Shown: one piece after another, positions 33,384-42,086 of the stretch
Numbering within the stretch: the first letter of the stretch is position 1
Layout: each line of letters opens with the position of its first letter
Source of the DNA: CAZGVV01 sp964529155
GTDB taxonomy: Bacteria > Pseudomonadota > Alphaproteobacteria > Rickettsiales > SXRF01
DNA: 45,260 bases
Direction: 5' to 3'
Assembly (NCBI GenBank): GCA_964529155.1
Contig: CAZGVV010000008.1
Coordinates: 1 to 45,260, forward strand
The notes under the pieces: generated by a model
The model's input: only the letters and a program-made list of their open reading frames with translations
Database searches by the model: none
What the model was told of the DNA's origin: nothing
Translations under genes and position numbers: made by a program

Positions 33384-36300
33384 CTACATTCGTCTTCCCA
33401 TGGGGATAAGTTGCAATTCTGGGCTATTATCCCGGGTTTGGGTGAGCTGCGTTAACACATTATAAAGGTTATTGATGACATTGAGCCGGTCTGAATAGTG
33501 CTGCCTATCGTCCTCTTTGTCATACCGCATCGTATGCCAGACTTCATGCGCCGCCGCCATCATGCCATGGGCGATCTTGTCCAGGGCTTTGACCAGTGGC
33601 CGCTCCGGTGGCAGGTGCGTATCTGCTTGCCGAATTTTTTCGGCAAAGCCTTTTGGGTTACCTAATTTATCCAGCAGGGTATCCAGACCATTTAATTTGC
33701 TGCATACTGTTTTTACAAATTCCTGCTGACCGCTTAGCTCACCCATCATACTCGCTACGGCAGGATCATAGTTTTTAATACCGGAGCGCATCACTTCAAT
33801 GGCACCGCGGAAGAATTTATGGTTTTTCATTTCGGTGAGAAACTTTGCTCCGCTCTCACAGTGAATGCCTAATTTCTGCAAATCTTCCTGGTTCATAGCG
33901 CTAAATTTCTCCAACGCTTCGCGGGTTCCAACCAAAAATGCCGGCATGTCTGCCATCTCAAATCCATATTCTTTGGTGATCATGCGGATATCATCATAGG
34001 ATTTTTCAATGAATTTTTGATGCGCGTCTTGATATGCTTTTTTTTGTTCTGGCGTTGCCCCCTCACCTGGCGGTGTTGGTGGTTGCGGTTTTTCAGAGCG
34101 TGCGGTCGGGCGTGACGTATTGGCTTTATTTAATGGCATGGCGGCTAAAAACGTCTGTGCCGCTGGATTTTTGCGTACGGTTTCCTGGAAAATTTCAGAT
34201 GCCTTATCTGCAAGCCACGTGATGCCTTTTTCATATTCGGCCATTTGCTTTTTTACATCATCATCATTCTCACGCTCTTTTGCCCGTTCACGATTGGTGA
34301 GCAAGCCAAGCATGATACTGGCGATATTATATTTCGCATGCGCCGGTGAGGTGCCCATGGCGGTTGGCAGATCAGCCTGGATGGTAGCGTCGTGGATGAG
34401 CTGATTGATCTGCAATTCATCGGGCACCATGTCTTCCATCACACCCAGCTCAACTGTGCCGCCACGATCCGTGCCGCGGCCAGGTCCACGCATGAAGCGC
34501 ACTTCGATACCCGCTTTTTTGTATTTTTCATGCAGCGTTCGCATGGCTTTGAAAATTGCCCAGCGCGAACCGAGCATGCCGCCAGTTGCTGCTGAATCAC
34601 TGAATCCAACCATGAATTCCGCCACAGGTTTTCCAGCATGCAATTTTTCGCCGCGTGCTTTGTAATAGCTTCCAGCGATTTCTTTATCCGCTATCAGCGC
34701 ATCGGCAATTTTTTCTGCGTTTTGCAAATCTTCAATCGTCTCCAGTAGCGGCATAATACCAATGTCAGTACGCTTCACTGTGCCAGTATTTTTTTCAATC
34801 TCGGCAAGCCCGGTTTCCTGCATCAATTTTAGCATGATGTAGAAATCTTTTGGCGCGCTGAAATTGGCGATCTGATAACGCGTCGCCACTTTATCATTAG
34901 GGAATTCATCGATGGAATGTTTCAACACAACCATGCGGCGAATGATGTTCATGAGAATGGCGCGATCCCCTTTTTTATCAATTCCTTTTAATTTTGTACG
35001 TAATCCATCCGAATTCAAATAATCCGTTTCCGCTAAATAAGTACTTACGCGATCCTGTTCTTCTGACGGCAATGAAACTCTAAAGCCCATTCGTTCGCTG
35101 TAATCATCAAATGTAAATCCCAGTTTGAACGCCTTATTATTGACAGTAAATTCGCTAACTGCTTCCAGAGCATTTTTAAATTGGGTAGCAATCGGGTAGC
35201 CACCATTATGCTGAATCTGCTCTAAATGCTCAAATGTCACTTTTGACAAATCTTTTTCATGCTCATCACGTTTTACGTTTGGCTCAATGATGTTCCAATT
35301 ATTTTTGATGAGAACACTATTTTCTTTAATAATTTGATTCCACGTCTGATGATATTTTCCAACTACTGCTAGGGTGTCGTCTTTAATTTGCTCAGGAATG
35401 AGATTGTATCCGCGTTTAATAACTTCTTGGGCGAAATCCGTCTTATCTTGATCGTTTAACTGAAGAAATATCGAGTTAAGCGGATCAACCCAAACTTTAC
35501 TTTTACGACCGTTTTTTTCACTATTGCCATTGTCTTTAGAATCGTGGCCATTATCCCCATTGTTGTAATTTTCTTTCCGCGCCTGCATAAATTCATCGCA
35601 GAAATCATTGAATTTTTGCTTATTTACTTCTTTTCCTTCGTGATTGCCTTTCTTGGCCCAATAATATTTGTTTTGAAACAACGAACTCATCAGCTGTTGA
35701 TGATCACGCGAATTTTGGCGGAAATCGAGGATAGGACCGGTATATTTTCCGTCCTTCACGTCGTCGTGAATAAAACGGTATAATTCCACTGCGGTGGATG
35801 CCGGTCTTCCGTCGGCATCAGCAGTACGCCCCCAGCTGCGCTCTTCATAGAGAGCTTTGTCTTTTACTTTTAGCGTTTCAAGCAGATCATTGTGCTGAGC
35901 ATATTTGTTTTGCATCGCTTGTACGGCTTCATCCCAGTCATTTTTCACTTCCGCAAAGGCCGCTTTAATTTTAGCAAGATTATCCACTTCCTTTAAATGC
36001 TCTTCTTGAATGGTGACCTGGTTGAAAGGCGTCAGTGGATTGTTTTTAGCACTGCTGATTTTGGCGTGTTCCACCCAGCTATTGAGCAATGCTTCTGTAT
36101 TTTTGAATGTATCAAGTCCTGCGCTTGCTACGGCAAGGGGTGGGATTTCTCCTTCTTTGGAAAGCCATAATTTACTAGAGTTTTCTGATTTAAATTCTTC
36201 TGCAATAGCTTGCTGATTCTGCTGCTCTTGAACTTTTCCACCTTCTAACAACTCGGTAAGCTGCTGTACATTTTGCCTTCCCCACGCTGAATGCCAGCCC

Positions 36301-36872
36301 ACAGGGTGTACGGTATGAATGAAGCTGACAAGCATCATGTCCAAAGATTCCCCAAGCGTTTTAAGCTTAGATTCAGCATTATCCTGATTTAGTATGCCTT
36401 CTAAATAGCGACTGAAGCGTTCCTTTGGCGAGGGAAAATGCACGGCAGCTTCATAGTGATGCACAGCTTCAAGCACCATGGAATCTAACACCATCAAATT
36501 GGTTAAAGCCGTAAGTTCTGAGTTTAGCTTACCCCCTTTTTGGGGATAAAGTGTTGCGAGTGCTTCTTGCTGAATGGTGCCTAATATTTCTACGCGCTTT
36601 TCCGTAGTTGCAGCGGCATATGCATCTGTATTTTTTATACATGCATTGAGAAAATCCAACGTTTCTTGTGTGACCAATCCTTTTTCAACGGCAATTTCAT
36701 GCAACCGATCAATTAATAGATCGCTGTTATGCGAACGCGTGGCGTCTACCTGATTGAGGGGATCTTTTTCTTTAAGTAAATCACGAAGAGTATCCCTTTT
36801 TTCGCTCTCATTTTGTTTGGACAATTTTTGTATTAAAGTGTCATTTCTTTTCTTATTGAAAGCAAAACTCAT
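33384..36872 (-). CDS. Divergent phosphoenolpyruvate-carboxylase-like protein, probably not a normal PEPC
   Basis: The 1,162-residue protein is larger than usual PEPC (about 880-930), and I know of no named match. By eye it aligns with PEPC in order: TVHP (187-190, for TAHP), SWGRTADADGRP (346-357, for WxGGDRDGNP), LDFRQNS (382-388, for IDIRQES), YQIANFSAPKDFYIMLKLMQETGL (666-689), PLLETIEDL (708-716, for PLFETLDDL), MVGFSDSAATGG (754-765, for MIGYSDSAKDAG) and RGPGRGTDRGG (795-805, for HGRGGSIGRGG). Retained equivalents of E. coli residues are His138, Arg396, Glu506, Asp543 and Arg587. Apparently replaced are Lys546 (Ala762), His579 (Arg795), Arg581 (Pro797) and Arg713 (Ala974), and the C-terminal RNTG is absent. 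Charged and Pro-rich insertions lie near 430-460 and 918-948. The DNA looks A+T-richer than its neighbours. A gaggg site precedes the ATG. Confidence 0.75.
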   Translation of the reverse strand: MSFAFNKKRNDTLIQKLSKQNESEKRDTLRDLLKEKDPLNQVDATRSHNSDLLIDRLHEIAVEKGLVTQETLDFLNACIKNTDAYAAATTEKRVEILGTIQQEALATLYPQKGGKLNSELTALTNLMVLDSMVLEAVHHYEAAVHFPSPKERFSRYLEGILNQDNAESKLKTLGESLDMMLVSFIHTVHPVGWHSAWGRQNVQQLTELLEGGKVQEQQNQQAIAEEFKSENSSKLWLSKEGEIPPLAVASAGLDTFKNTEALLNSWVEHAKISSAKNNPLTPFNQVTIQEEHLKEVDNLAKIKAAFAEVKNDWDEAVQAMQNKYAQHNDLLETLKVKDKALYEERSWGRTADADGRPASTAVELYRFIHDDVKDGKYTGPILDFRQNSRDHQQLMSSLFQNKYYWAKKGNHEGKEVNKQKFNDFCDEFMQARKENYNNGDNGHDSKDNGNSEKNGRKSKVWVDPLNSIFLQLNDQDKTDFAQEVIKRGYNLIPEQIKDDTLAVVGKYHQTWNQIIKENSVLIKNNWNIIEPNVKRDEHEKDLSKVTFEHLEQIQHNGGYPIATQFKNALEAVSEFTVNNKAFKLGFTFDDYSERMGFRVSLPSEEQDRVSTYLAETDYLNSDGLRTKLKGIDKKGDRAILMNIIRRMVVLKHSIDEFPNDKVATRYQIANFSAPKDFYIMLKLMQETGLAEIEKNTGTVKRTDIGIMPLLETIEDLQNAEKIADALIADKEIAGSYYKARGEKLHAGKPVAEFMVGFSDSAATGGMLGSRWAIFKAMRTLHEKYKKAGIEVRFMRGPGRGTDRGGTVELGVMEDMVPDELQINQLIHDATIQADLPTAMGTSPAHAKYNIASIMLGLLTNRERAKERENDDDVKKQMAEYEKGITWLADKASEIFQETVRKNPAAQTFLAAMPLNKANTSRPTARSEKPQPPTPPGEGATPEQKKAYQDAHQKFIEKSYDDIRMITKEYGFEMADMPAFLVGTREALEKFSAMNQEDLQKLGIHCESGAKFLTEMKNHKFFRGAIEVMRSGIKNYDPAVASMMGELSGQQEFVKTVCSKLNGLDTLLDKLGNPKGFAEKIRQADTHLPPERPLVKALDKIAHGMMAAAHEVWHTMRYDKEDDRQHYSDRLNVINNLYNVLTQLTQTRDNSPELQLIPMGRRM

Positions 36873-36906
36873 AAAACCCTCAGACTTGGTTATTTAAAGG
36901 TTAATG

Positions 36907-36935
36907 ACACTATCTGCATATCAACATCCTGCCAA
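36907..36935 (-). promoter_or_regulatory. Candidate promoter for the PEPC-like gene
   Basis: On the minus strand TTGGCA (36930-36935) and TAGTGT (36907-36912) are 17 bp apart, about 35 bp before the ATG at 36872, which has a gaggg ribosome-binding site. The -10 box is only a moderate match. The promoter lies between the PEPC-like gene and the displaced 3' end of lptD, so the gene can be expressed on its own. Confidence 0.4.
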
Positions 36936-36968
36936 GCGATTATTTATTATTATTAAGGGATTCACCCC

Positions 36969-37154
36969 CTAATTTAAGTTCTTCAGGAAGATTTGCACTT
37001 TAACAGTCGTGCCCTGGCTAAAGTCGCGGTCACTGGTAAAATCGTGGCCTGCCGTGGTTTGAACAGTAAGACATTCATTTTGAAATACAAAAGATAGTTT
37101 TGAAAAATCTCTCCCTAGATAATAATAATTCTGAACTTTATATTGCGACAGAAC
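36969..37154 (-). pseudogene. lptD: Out-of-frame C-terminal end of lptD
   Basis: Directly downstream of the frame in which lptD is open, the other frame encodes 61 residues and a TAG at 36969-36971: NYYYLGRDFSKLSFVFQNECLTVQ, then HDFTSDRDFSQGTTVKVQIFLKNLN. This matches the conserved end of alphaproteobacterial LptD (Y-x-[DN]EC, then RDFT-RD, then a final LKNL). A single missing base, for example in the AAAA run at 37155-37158, would join it to the main frame and give about 752 residues. It contains the C-terminal cysteine expected to form a disulfide in LptD. Confidence 0.75.
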
Positions 37155-39226
37155 TTTTGGAATATAAGTCCGGCATTTGTGCCTACAAATGCATTACGTA
37201 TCAAATCTCGGTTAGCACCAGCACTTAGTGTCCAGTATTTACCCAGTTTCACCCAGGTACCACCTGTAATATTTTCTTCATTACCTAGCACCGGATCATT
37301 ATTCAAATCCAGATAATTCACACTAAATCCCAAACGCTCCCAACTAAGGCTCGCATTCAACTCGCTTCGGTTAGGGGTAAGCGTATCCTTATCCAAACGA
37401 AACCGATAAGACAGATCTATAGGCAAATAGCTTATTCCCAACATGCCAACATAATCGGAGAAATGGCTTTTTAAATCGTTTGATACAGGGAAAAGTGGAT
37501 CATTATCGATCCGATATGACTGGCCTAACAAACCTCTAATTGCCGTATTTTTTTCTAAGAACCGTTGGCTTCGCATCCCATATTTCATGCGCGGACCACT
37601 CTCCACGCGATCATAGCCTGCGAAGCGATTAGCGGAGAACAAATTCACATCGGTAAATTCAGGAATACGGCTGTCTTCGTTTGGAATACGCGAAGAATTG
37701 CCACTTCCCGGGCTGGCAATGGCTTGCACGACAGGCTCTAGGGTCAGGTTGCTATGGGCATAGCGGCTAATTAATGGGTAACGCCATTCAAGCATCGTTT
37801 GCGGCACTAAACGTCCGGCGTTGCCATCAAAGCTTTTTCCATTCGGCAATGCCTGCTGACTGACGTCATAGGCATCCCCTCGTAAGCTGGTGCTGAATTC
37901 AAAAATATGCCCATCAGCGGTTAGATAAGGCACACTCCATTTTCCTTGCATCGACAAGCGCCGGCTATCCGCCCCGACATCACGGGTTAGCGCCATGGCA
38001 TCTGCGTTGAGGGAAAAACGGGAATTCCATGCCATTGGCACTGTTTCATAATAGGCATCAAGTAACGGCAATACCAACGGACTGGTATGGGGATCAGCAT
38101 CAATTTGCATCCCTTGAAATGTAAATGCTTGTACGGACGCATAGTTACGGCCTGATTCACCAGCATAATTAAAATCTTCCGCATACAAACGCGATGTCAA
38201 TACAGGGTCATAATTGATGTCATACCGGCGAAGATAGGTGTCATCTGTAGTGCGGCGAATGCGAAAGCCCCAATCCGAATTATCCGTAATAGAGAAATCC
38301 CCATTGCCAAAGAAATGTCCGCGCAAAGAACCACCTTCTTCCGGCACGTTATTTGCACTCTTACTTTGAGGGGCTGTGATGCTGCCGTCCAGCTTCATGG
38401 CACCTTCATTAAAACGCTGGCGGTACTCCCCAAACAATATGGGCGAATCAAGCGCTATAATAACTGGCGTGATAGTCAAATCACGGTCTGGAGCAATCGA
38501 CCAATAAAGTGGTATTCGTATAATACTGCCCAAATTGGAATTACGCTGATAAGTAGGTGTCAGAATACCACTTTTATTATCCGCACCGGGCATAGTCTGC
38601 GAAAAATACGGCGTGTAAAGCACCGGGACACCATAGAAATCCATATAGGCATCACGGTAAACAATACGCTGCTCGCCTTTGTCTATTGTGGCTTTATCAG
38701 CCTGAATTTGCCAGAGCGGTGTTTTAGGCGTTTTTTTATCGTCGCAAACAACAAAGCATGGCGAATAAACAGCACGGTATAATTTAGTGACCAGTTCATT
38801 TTCACGCTTAGCTTTGCTGGCAACCAGCAGCGAATTGTCGGATAAGCGTTCTTTAAATTCCGTTACAACGCCCGTTTTCATGTCGTTGTTGAGTTCCATG
38901 TCATCGGCAAAATATACATTGCCGGATGATTCCATTACGCTGACATGGCCTTCGGCAAATACGGTATTATTGCGTTGATCATAGGTCAAGGTATCCGCAA
39001 GCAAGACAGTTTCGCCCTGAGACACCTCCACATGCCCTTCAGCAATAAGGAAATCATGGTCTTTATCGTATTCCATTTGATCGGCCGTCAGCAGTACTGG
39101 CTCACCAGAGGATACTGCCTTCGAGGAAGGCCCCGACATTTTTGCCGCCGCAGGCATACTGTGGCTTCCCCAACCCAGGATGCCCAACAAAAAAACTATT
39201 CTATATAAAACAACAGCTTTATTCAT
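37115..39226 (-). CDS. lptD: LPS-assembly protein LptD (OstA), frameshifted near the 3' end
   Basis: LptD is the outer-membrane barrel that, with LptE, inserts lipopolysaccharide into the outer leaflet. The protein has a signal peptide (MNKAVVLYRIVFLLGILGWGSHSMPAAA) and an N-terminal OstA/LptA-like beta-jellyroll (VLLTADQMEYDKDHDFLIAEGHVEVSQGETVLLADTLTYDQRNNTVFAEGHV). The conserved cysteine pair is in YSPCFVVCDD, followed by PLWQIQADKATID, DFYGVPVLYTPYF and SGILTPTYQRNSNLG. The barrel then continues to NRDLIRNAFVGTNAGLIFQ, where the frame runs into KFCRNIKFRIIII and a stop. The true C-terminus lies in the -1 frame (36969-37154). I prefer the ATG at 39226, because the frame upstream to 39262 lacks a signal-peptide-like start. 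The lptD partners surA and pdxA are not adjacent. Confidence 0.9.
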   Translation of the reverse strand: MNKAVVLYRIVFLLGILGWGSHSMPAAAKMSGPSSKAVSSGEPVLLTADQMEYDKDHDFLIAEGHVEVSQGETVLLADTLTYDQRNNTVFAEGHVSVMESSGNVYFADDMELNNDMKTGVVTEFKERLSDNSLLVASKAKRENELVTKLYRAVYSPCFVVCDDKKTPKTPLWQIQADKATIDKGEQRIVYRDAYMDFYGVPVLYTPYFSQTMPGADNKSGILTPTYQRNSNLGSIIRIPLYWSIAPDRDLTITPVIIALDSPILFGEYRQRFNEGAMKLDGSITAPQSKSANNVPEEGGSLRGHFFGNGDFSITDNSDWGFRIRRTTDDTYLRRYDINYDPVLTSRLYAEDFNYAGESGRNYASVQAFTFQGMQIDADPHTSPLVLPLLDAYYETVPMAWNSRFSLNADAMALTRDVGADSRRLSMQGKWSVPYLTADGHIFEFSTSLRGDAYDVSQQALPNGKSFDGNAGRLVPQTMLEWRYPLISRYAHSNLTLEPVVQAIASPGSGNSSRIPNEDSRIPEFTDVNLFSANRFAGYDRVESGPRMKYGMRSQRFLEKNTAIRGLLGQSYRIDNDPLFPVSNDLKSHFSDYVGMLGISYLPIDLSYRFRLDKDTLTPNRSELNASLSWERLGFSVNYLDLNNDPVLGNEENITGGTWVKLGKYWTLSAGANRDLIRNAFVGTNAGLIFQKFCRNIKFRIIII

Positions 39227-39307
39227 TTTTGCGATACTTACTTTACACAAGGCATACGCCAACTTATCTTTCTTAAAACAGTTGCTATTTAAAGGCTAGG
39301 AATTGAT

Positions 39308-39336
39308 TTGACTTCCTGTTAACGAAATATTAATAT
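39308..39336 (+). promoter_or_regulatory. Good promoter for the orphan gene at 39365
   Basis: TTGACT (39308-39313) and TAATAT (39331-39336) are 17 bp apart in an A+T-rich stretch, about 29 bp upstream of the ATG at 39365. It lies in the intergenic region divergent from lptD. Confidence 0.55.
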
Positions 39337-39364
39337 ATTGTTAATTTTAATCAGTGGGATGTAT

Positions 39365-40015
39365 ATGTCTATCGCTACTAATCATTTAGCTTCTGATAAT
39401 TCAAATACGATTACGCCTCCTAGTTCTGTGTTACATGGTAGCGGAACGGGTGATGAAACCCCGGCATTACAACCTATGAAGCTTGCATTCCGGCTTGCCG
39501 GTGTCCAAGAGGATAAGATAAATCACGGTAGGTTTACTGTAGAAGATTTGGTGGCTGCAGCACCATTGCTTGATCCTCTAGTAGCTATCCGCAATGCAGT
39601 TAAGGCTAAGGTAAAAGCAGCTGTTGGTGTAAAACCTGCCGTTAAAGGAAAAGAAAATTTTGTACAAATTGAATTTCCGTTTCCTTATGCTAAACGTGCT
39701 TTAGTTCCTCTTGAAGAGCGTGATAAATACCCCCTTACCGAGCAAGAAAAAACCAATGATGCCATTGCACGTGAAATAAAAAACTTATTAGAAAATGCGA
39801 AAGAAGATAATGATAACATTAAGGTTTCAAATTGCACCTCAACTGATAAGAAAGGCAATAAATATATGGCCTTTAAAATTTCAGCTGGTGACGTACTAAA
39901 ATTAGATGTTGAGAAATTAAATAGCTATGCTTTAGCACAAGAAAAACCCGGCTCAAAAATTACAGAACACTCTTCTTTGCCTTTCAGCTTGCCTCACAAC
40001 CATGTACTGGCTTAA
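39365..40015 (+). CDS. Unknown A+T-rich orphan protein
   Basis: I do not recognise this 216-residue protein. It appears soluble, with a Ser/Thr/Asn/Pro-rich, probably disordered N-terminus (about 1-35). A middle alanine/lysine helix follows (LLDPLVAIRNAVKAKVKAAVGVKPAVKGKENFV), then a mixed charged region with EFPFPYAKRALVPLEERDKYPLTEQEKTNDAIAREIKNLLENAKEDNDN. There is no signal peptide or membrane segment. The ATG at 39365 has a tggga site; 39359 and a further upstream start at 39338 are in frame. Support for a real gene comes from the well-formed promoter at 39308-39336 and the terminator at 40057-40085. Its base composition is visibly A+T-rich compared with petC next door. Confidence 0.65.
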   Translation: MSIATNHLASDNSNTITPPSSVLHGSGTGDETPALQPMKLAFRLAGVQEDKINHGRFTVEDLVAAAPLLDPLVAIRNAVKAKVKAAVGVKPAVKGKENFVQIEFPFPYAKRALVPLEERDKYPLTEQEKTNDAIAREIKNLLENAKEDNDNIKVSNCTSTDKKGNKYMAFKISAGDVLKLDVEKLNSYALAQEKPGSKITEHSSLPFSLPHNHVLA

Positions 40016-40056
40016 GCGTCATTAATGATGGCCTTTTTATAGCCTCTTCCCTGAGA

Positions 40057-40085
40057 AGATCGGGCAATTAATGCCCGATCTTTTT
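40057..40085 (+). terminator. Rho-independent terminator shared with the end of petC
   Basis: A perfect 10-bp stem (agatcgggca at 40057-40066, tgcccgatct at 40072-40081) with a 5-nt loop is followed on the plus strand by ttttt (40081-40085). It ends the orphan gene at 39365-40015. The right arm contains the last codons and stop of petC on the minus strand, where no T-tract follows, so it is a weaker terminator for petC. Confidence 0.8.
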
Positions 40086-40841
40086 CCAGATACGCTTTTT
40101 AGCTACATACATCAGCGCGGTAAACACCACTAAGTAAAAGAGCGCTTTCAGACCCATCTGCTTGCGCATTTCCATTTCCGGTTCAGCGGCCCATTGCAGG
40201 AAGTTGACCACATCGCGTGCTTCCTGATCCAACGAGGCTTGCGTTCCATCGGCATATTCCACGCGTCCATCGGACAGTGGGGGTGGCATAGCGATTTGGC
40301 CGCCGGGATAATAATGGTTGTAATATTTTCCTTCGGCCATTTTTACGTCAGCAGGCGCATCCCCGTAGCCCGTAAGCAGCGAATAGACATAATTCGCGCC
40401 ATCATGGCGGGCTTTGACGATGAGGCTTAAATCAGGCGGATAAGCACCGCTGTTGGCTGCACGCGCGGCCTGTTCATTGGCAAAAGGTGCAGGGAAATGG
40501 TCGGAGGGCTTGCCAGGGCGATCAAACATATCGCCTGCGTCGTTCGGACCATCTTTTATGCTATAACTGCTGGCCAGTGCCTTGATTTCAGCTTCACTGA
40601 AACCCAGATCGCCCAGATTGCGCACAGCCACATGCGACAGCGCATGGCAGGAAGAGCACACTTCTTTATAGACCTGAAATCCACGCTGTGCTGCTTGCTT
40701 ATCTACCTTCCCAGTGATGCCTGAAAACGGCCAGGACATATGCTTTGGCGCAAATTCTTCATTAGCCAAAACAGGGTTTGCTAAAGCGCACAACGCAACG
40801 CCAGCCAGTAGCGCGATTTTATGGTAATTACGCATGTGCAT
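40068..40841 (-). CDS. petC: Cytochrome c1 of the bc1 complex
   Basis: Cytochrome c1 passes electrons from the Rieske centre to soluble or membrane cytochrome c. The 257-residue protein has a signal peptide (ending near ANPVLA), the heme-binding CSSCH (Cys62, Cys65, His66) in FQVYKEVCSSCHALSHVAVRNLGDLG, NSGAYPPDLSLIVKARHDGANYVYSLLTGYGDAP, YYNHYYPGGQIAMPPPLSDGRVEYADG (axial methionine region) and a C-terminal anchor helix (KALFYLVVFTALMYVAKKRIWKK). It overlaps the end of petB by 14 bp. In many other alphaproteobacteria petB and petC are fused or adjacent in the same way. A terminator-like stem covers its stop codon. Confidence 0.96.
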   Translation of the reverse strand: MHMRNYHKIALLAGVALCALANPVLANEEFAPKHMSWPFSGITGKVDKQAAQRGFQVYKEVCSSCHALSHVAVRNLGDLGFSEAEIKALASSYSIKDGPNDAGDMFDRPGKPSDHFPAPFANEQAARAANSGAYPPDLSLIVKARHDGANYVYSLLTGYGDAPADVKMAEGKYYNHYYPGGQIAMPPPLSDGRVEYADGTQASLDQEARDVVNFLQWAAEPEMEMRKQMGLKALFYLVVFTALMYVAKKRIWKKIGH

Positions 40842-42084
40842 GTTCCTCCCCGTGCGAGCCGTTTAACACGGATTTACTGATACTTTCCGGCAAGGGCAGT
40901 GGCTTCTCAATGCCATAGCGTGTAATTGCCCAGAGCAATACATAATGCAGGAAGTAATACGCCGTAGCCAAACGGCCAATGATGATGAAACTGCCTTCCG
41001 GCGGCTTTGCGCCAATATACCCAAGCACAATGCAATCCACCAGAAATACCCAGAACATCCATTTATAGATAGGACGGAATGTTGCGGCACGCACCCGTGA
41101 GCGGTCAATCCATGGAAGGAAGAACAGCACCAGAATGGCCGAGAACATAGCGATTACACCGCCAAGCTTATCCGGAATCGCCCGCAAAATAGCGTAGAAT
41201 GGCAGGAAGTACCATTCTGGCACAATGTGCGCAGGCGTCACCATGGGGTTGGCAGGAATGTAGTTGTCCGGATGACCCAAGGAATTCGGGGCATAAAACA
41301 GGAAAAGTGCGAACAGGATGAAGAATACGCCCAGACCGAAGCAATCCTTTACCGTGTAATAGGGATGGAAAGGAATGGTGTCTTGCGGCCCCTTCACATC
41401 AATGCCGGTTGGATTATTGGAACCATGCTGATGCAGCGCGATCAGGTGCAGGGCGACAATGGCAACCAGCACGAACGGCAGCAAATAATGCAAGGCAAAA
41501 AAGCGGTTGAGCGTCGGGTTGTCTACGGCGAAACCACCCCACAGCCAATGCACAATCCCCTCGCCCACTAATGGGACAGCGGAGAACAGGTTGGTAATTA
41601 CGGTTGCACCCCAGAAACTCATTTGGCCCCATGGCAGTACGTAACCCATAAATGCAGTCGCCATCATGAGCAATAAGATGATGATGCCAAGCCACCACAA
41701 TACTTCGCGCGGTGATTTGTAGGAACCGTAATATAATGTGCGGAAGATATGGATATAGGTCACCACAAAGAACATCGAAGCACCGATGGCATGGGTATAA
41801 CGAATTAGCCAACCATAATTCACATCACGCATGATGCGCTCAACGCTGTCAAATGCCAGATTCACGTTAGGCACGTAATGCATGGCAAGAAACAAACCGG
41901 TGAGGATCTGGATCAGCAGGCAGATGCCGGCGATAGAACCGAAATTCCACCAATAGTTTAAATTGCGCGGCGTCTGGTATTCCACCAGCGCATGCTTGGC
42001 AAAGGAGAATACCGGCAGACGGTAATCCAGCCAGCCAATGACGCCACCCGTTGCTTTAGAAGAAGAATTATCACCGTATTGCAT
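40828..42084 (-). CDS. petB: Cytochrome b of the bc1 complex
   Basis: PetB holds both b hemes and the two quinol/quinone sites. The 418-residue protein has eight transmembrane helices and the conserved blocks NYWWNFGSIAGICLLIQILTGLFLAMHY, VNYGWLIRYTHAIGASMFFVVTYIHIFRTLYYGSYKSPRE, GYVLPWGQMSFWGATVITNLFSAVPLVG, LHYLLPFVLVAIVALHLIALHQHGSNNPTG and the Qo-site PEWYFLPFYAILRAIPDK. The four heme-ligating histidines are in these helices. It starts 2 bp after the petA stop and ends inside petC. Translation or assembly probably needs the CBP3 chaperone encoded at 29221. Confidence 0.97.
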   Translation of the reverse strand: MQYGDNSSSKATGGVIGWLDYRLPVFSFAKHALVEYQTPRNLNYWWNFGSIAGICLLIQILTGLFLAMHYVPNVNLAFDSVERIMRDVNYGWLIRYTHAIGASMFFVVTYIHIFRTLYYGSYKSPREVLWWLGIIILLLMMATAFMGYVLPWGQMSFWGATVITNLFSAVPLVGEGIVHWLWGGFAVDNPTLNRFFALHYLLPFVLVAIVALHLIALHQHGSNNPTGIDVKGPQDTIPFHPYYTVKDCFGLGVFFILFALFLFYAPNSLGHPDNYIPANPMVTPAHIVPEWYFLPFYAILRAIPDKLGGVIAMFSAILVLFFLPWIDRSRVRAATFRPIYKWMFWVFLVDCIVLGYIGAKPPEGSFIIIGRLATAYYFLHYVLLWAITRYGIEKPLPLPESISKSVLNGSHGEEHAHA

Positions 42085-42086
42085 GG

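Noticed and set aside
37150..37160. Programmed -1 frameshift in lptD
   Set aside because: No canonical slippery heptamer or clear downstream stem is visible; a single-base lesion or sequencing error is simpler.
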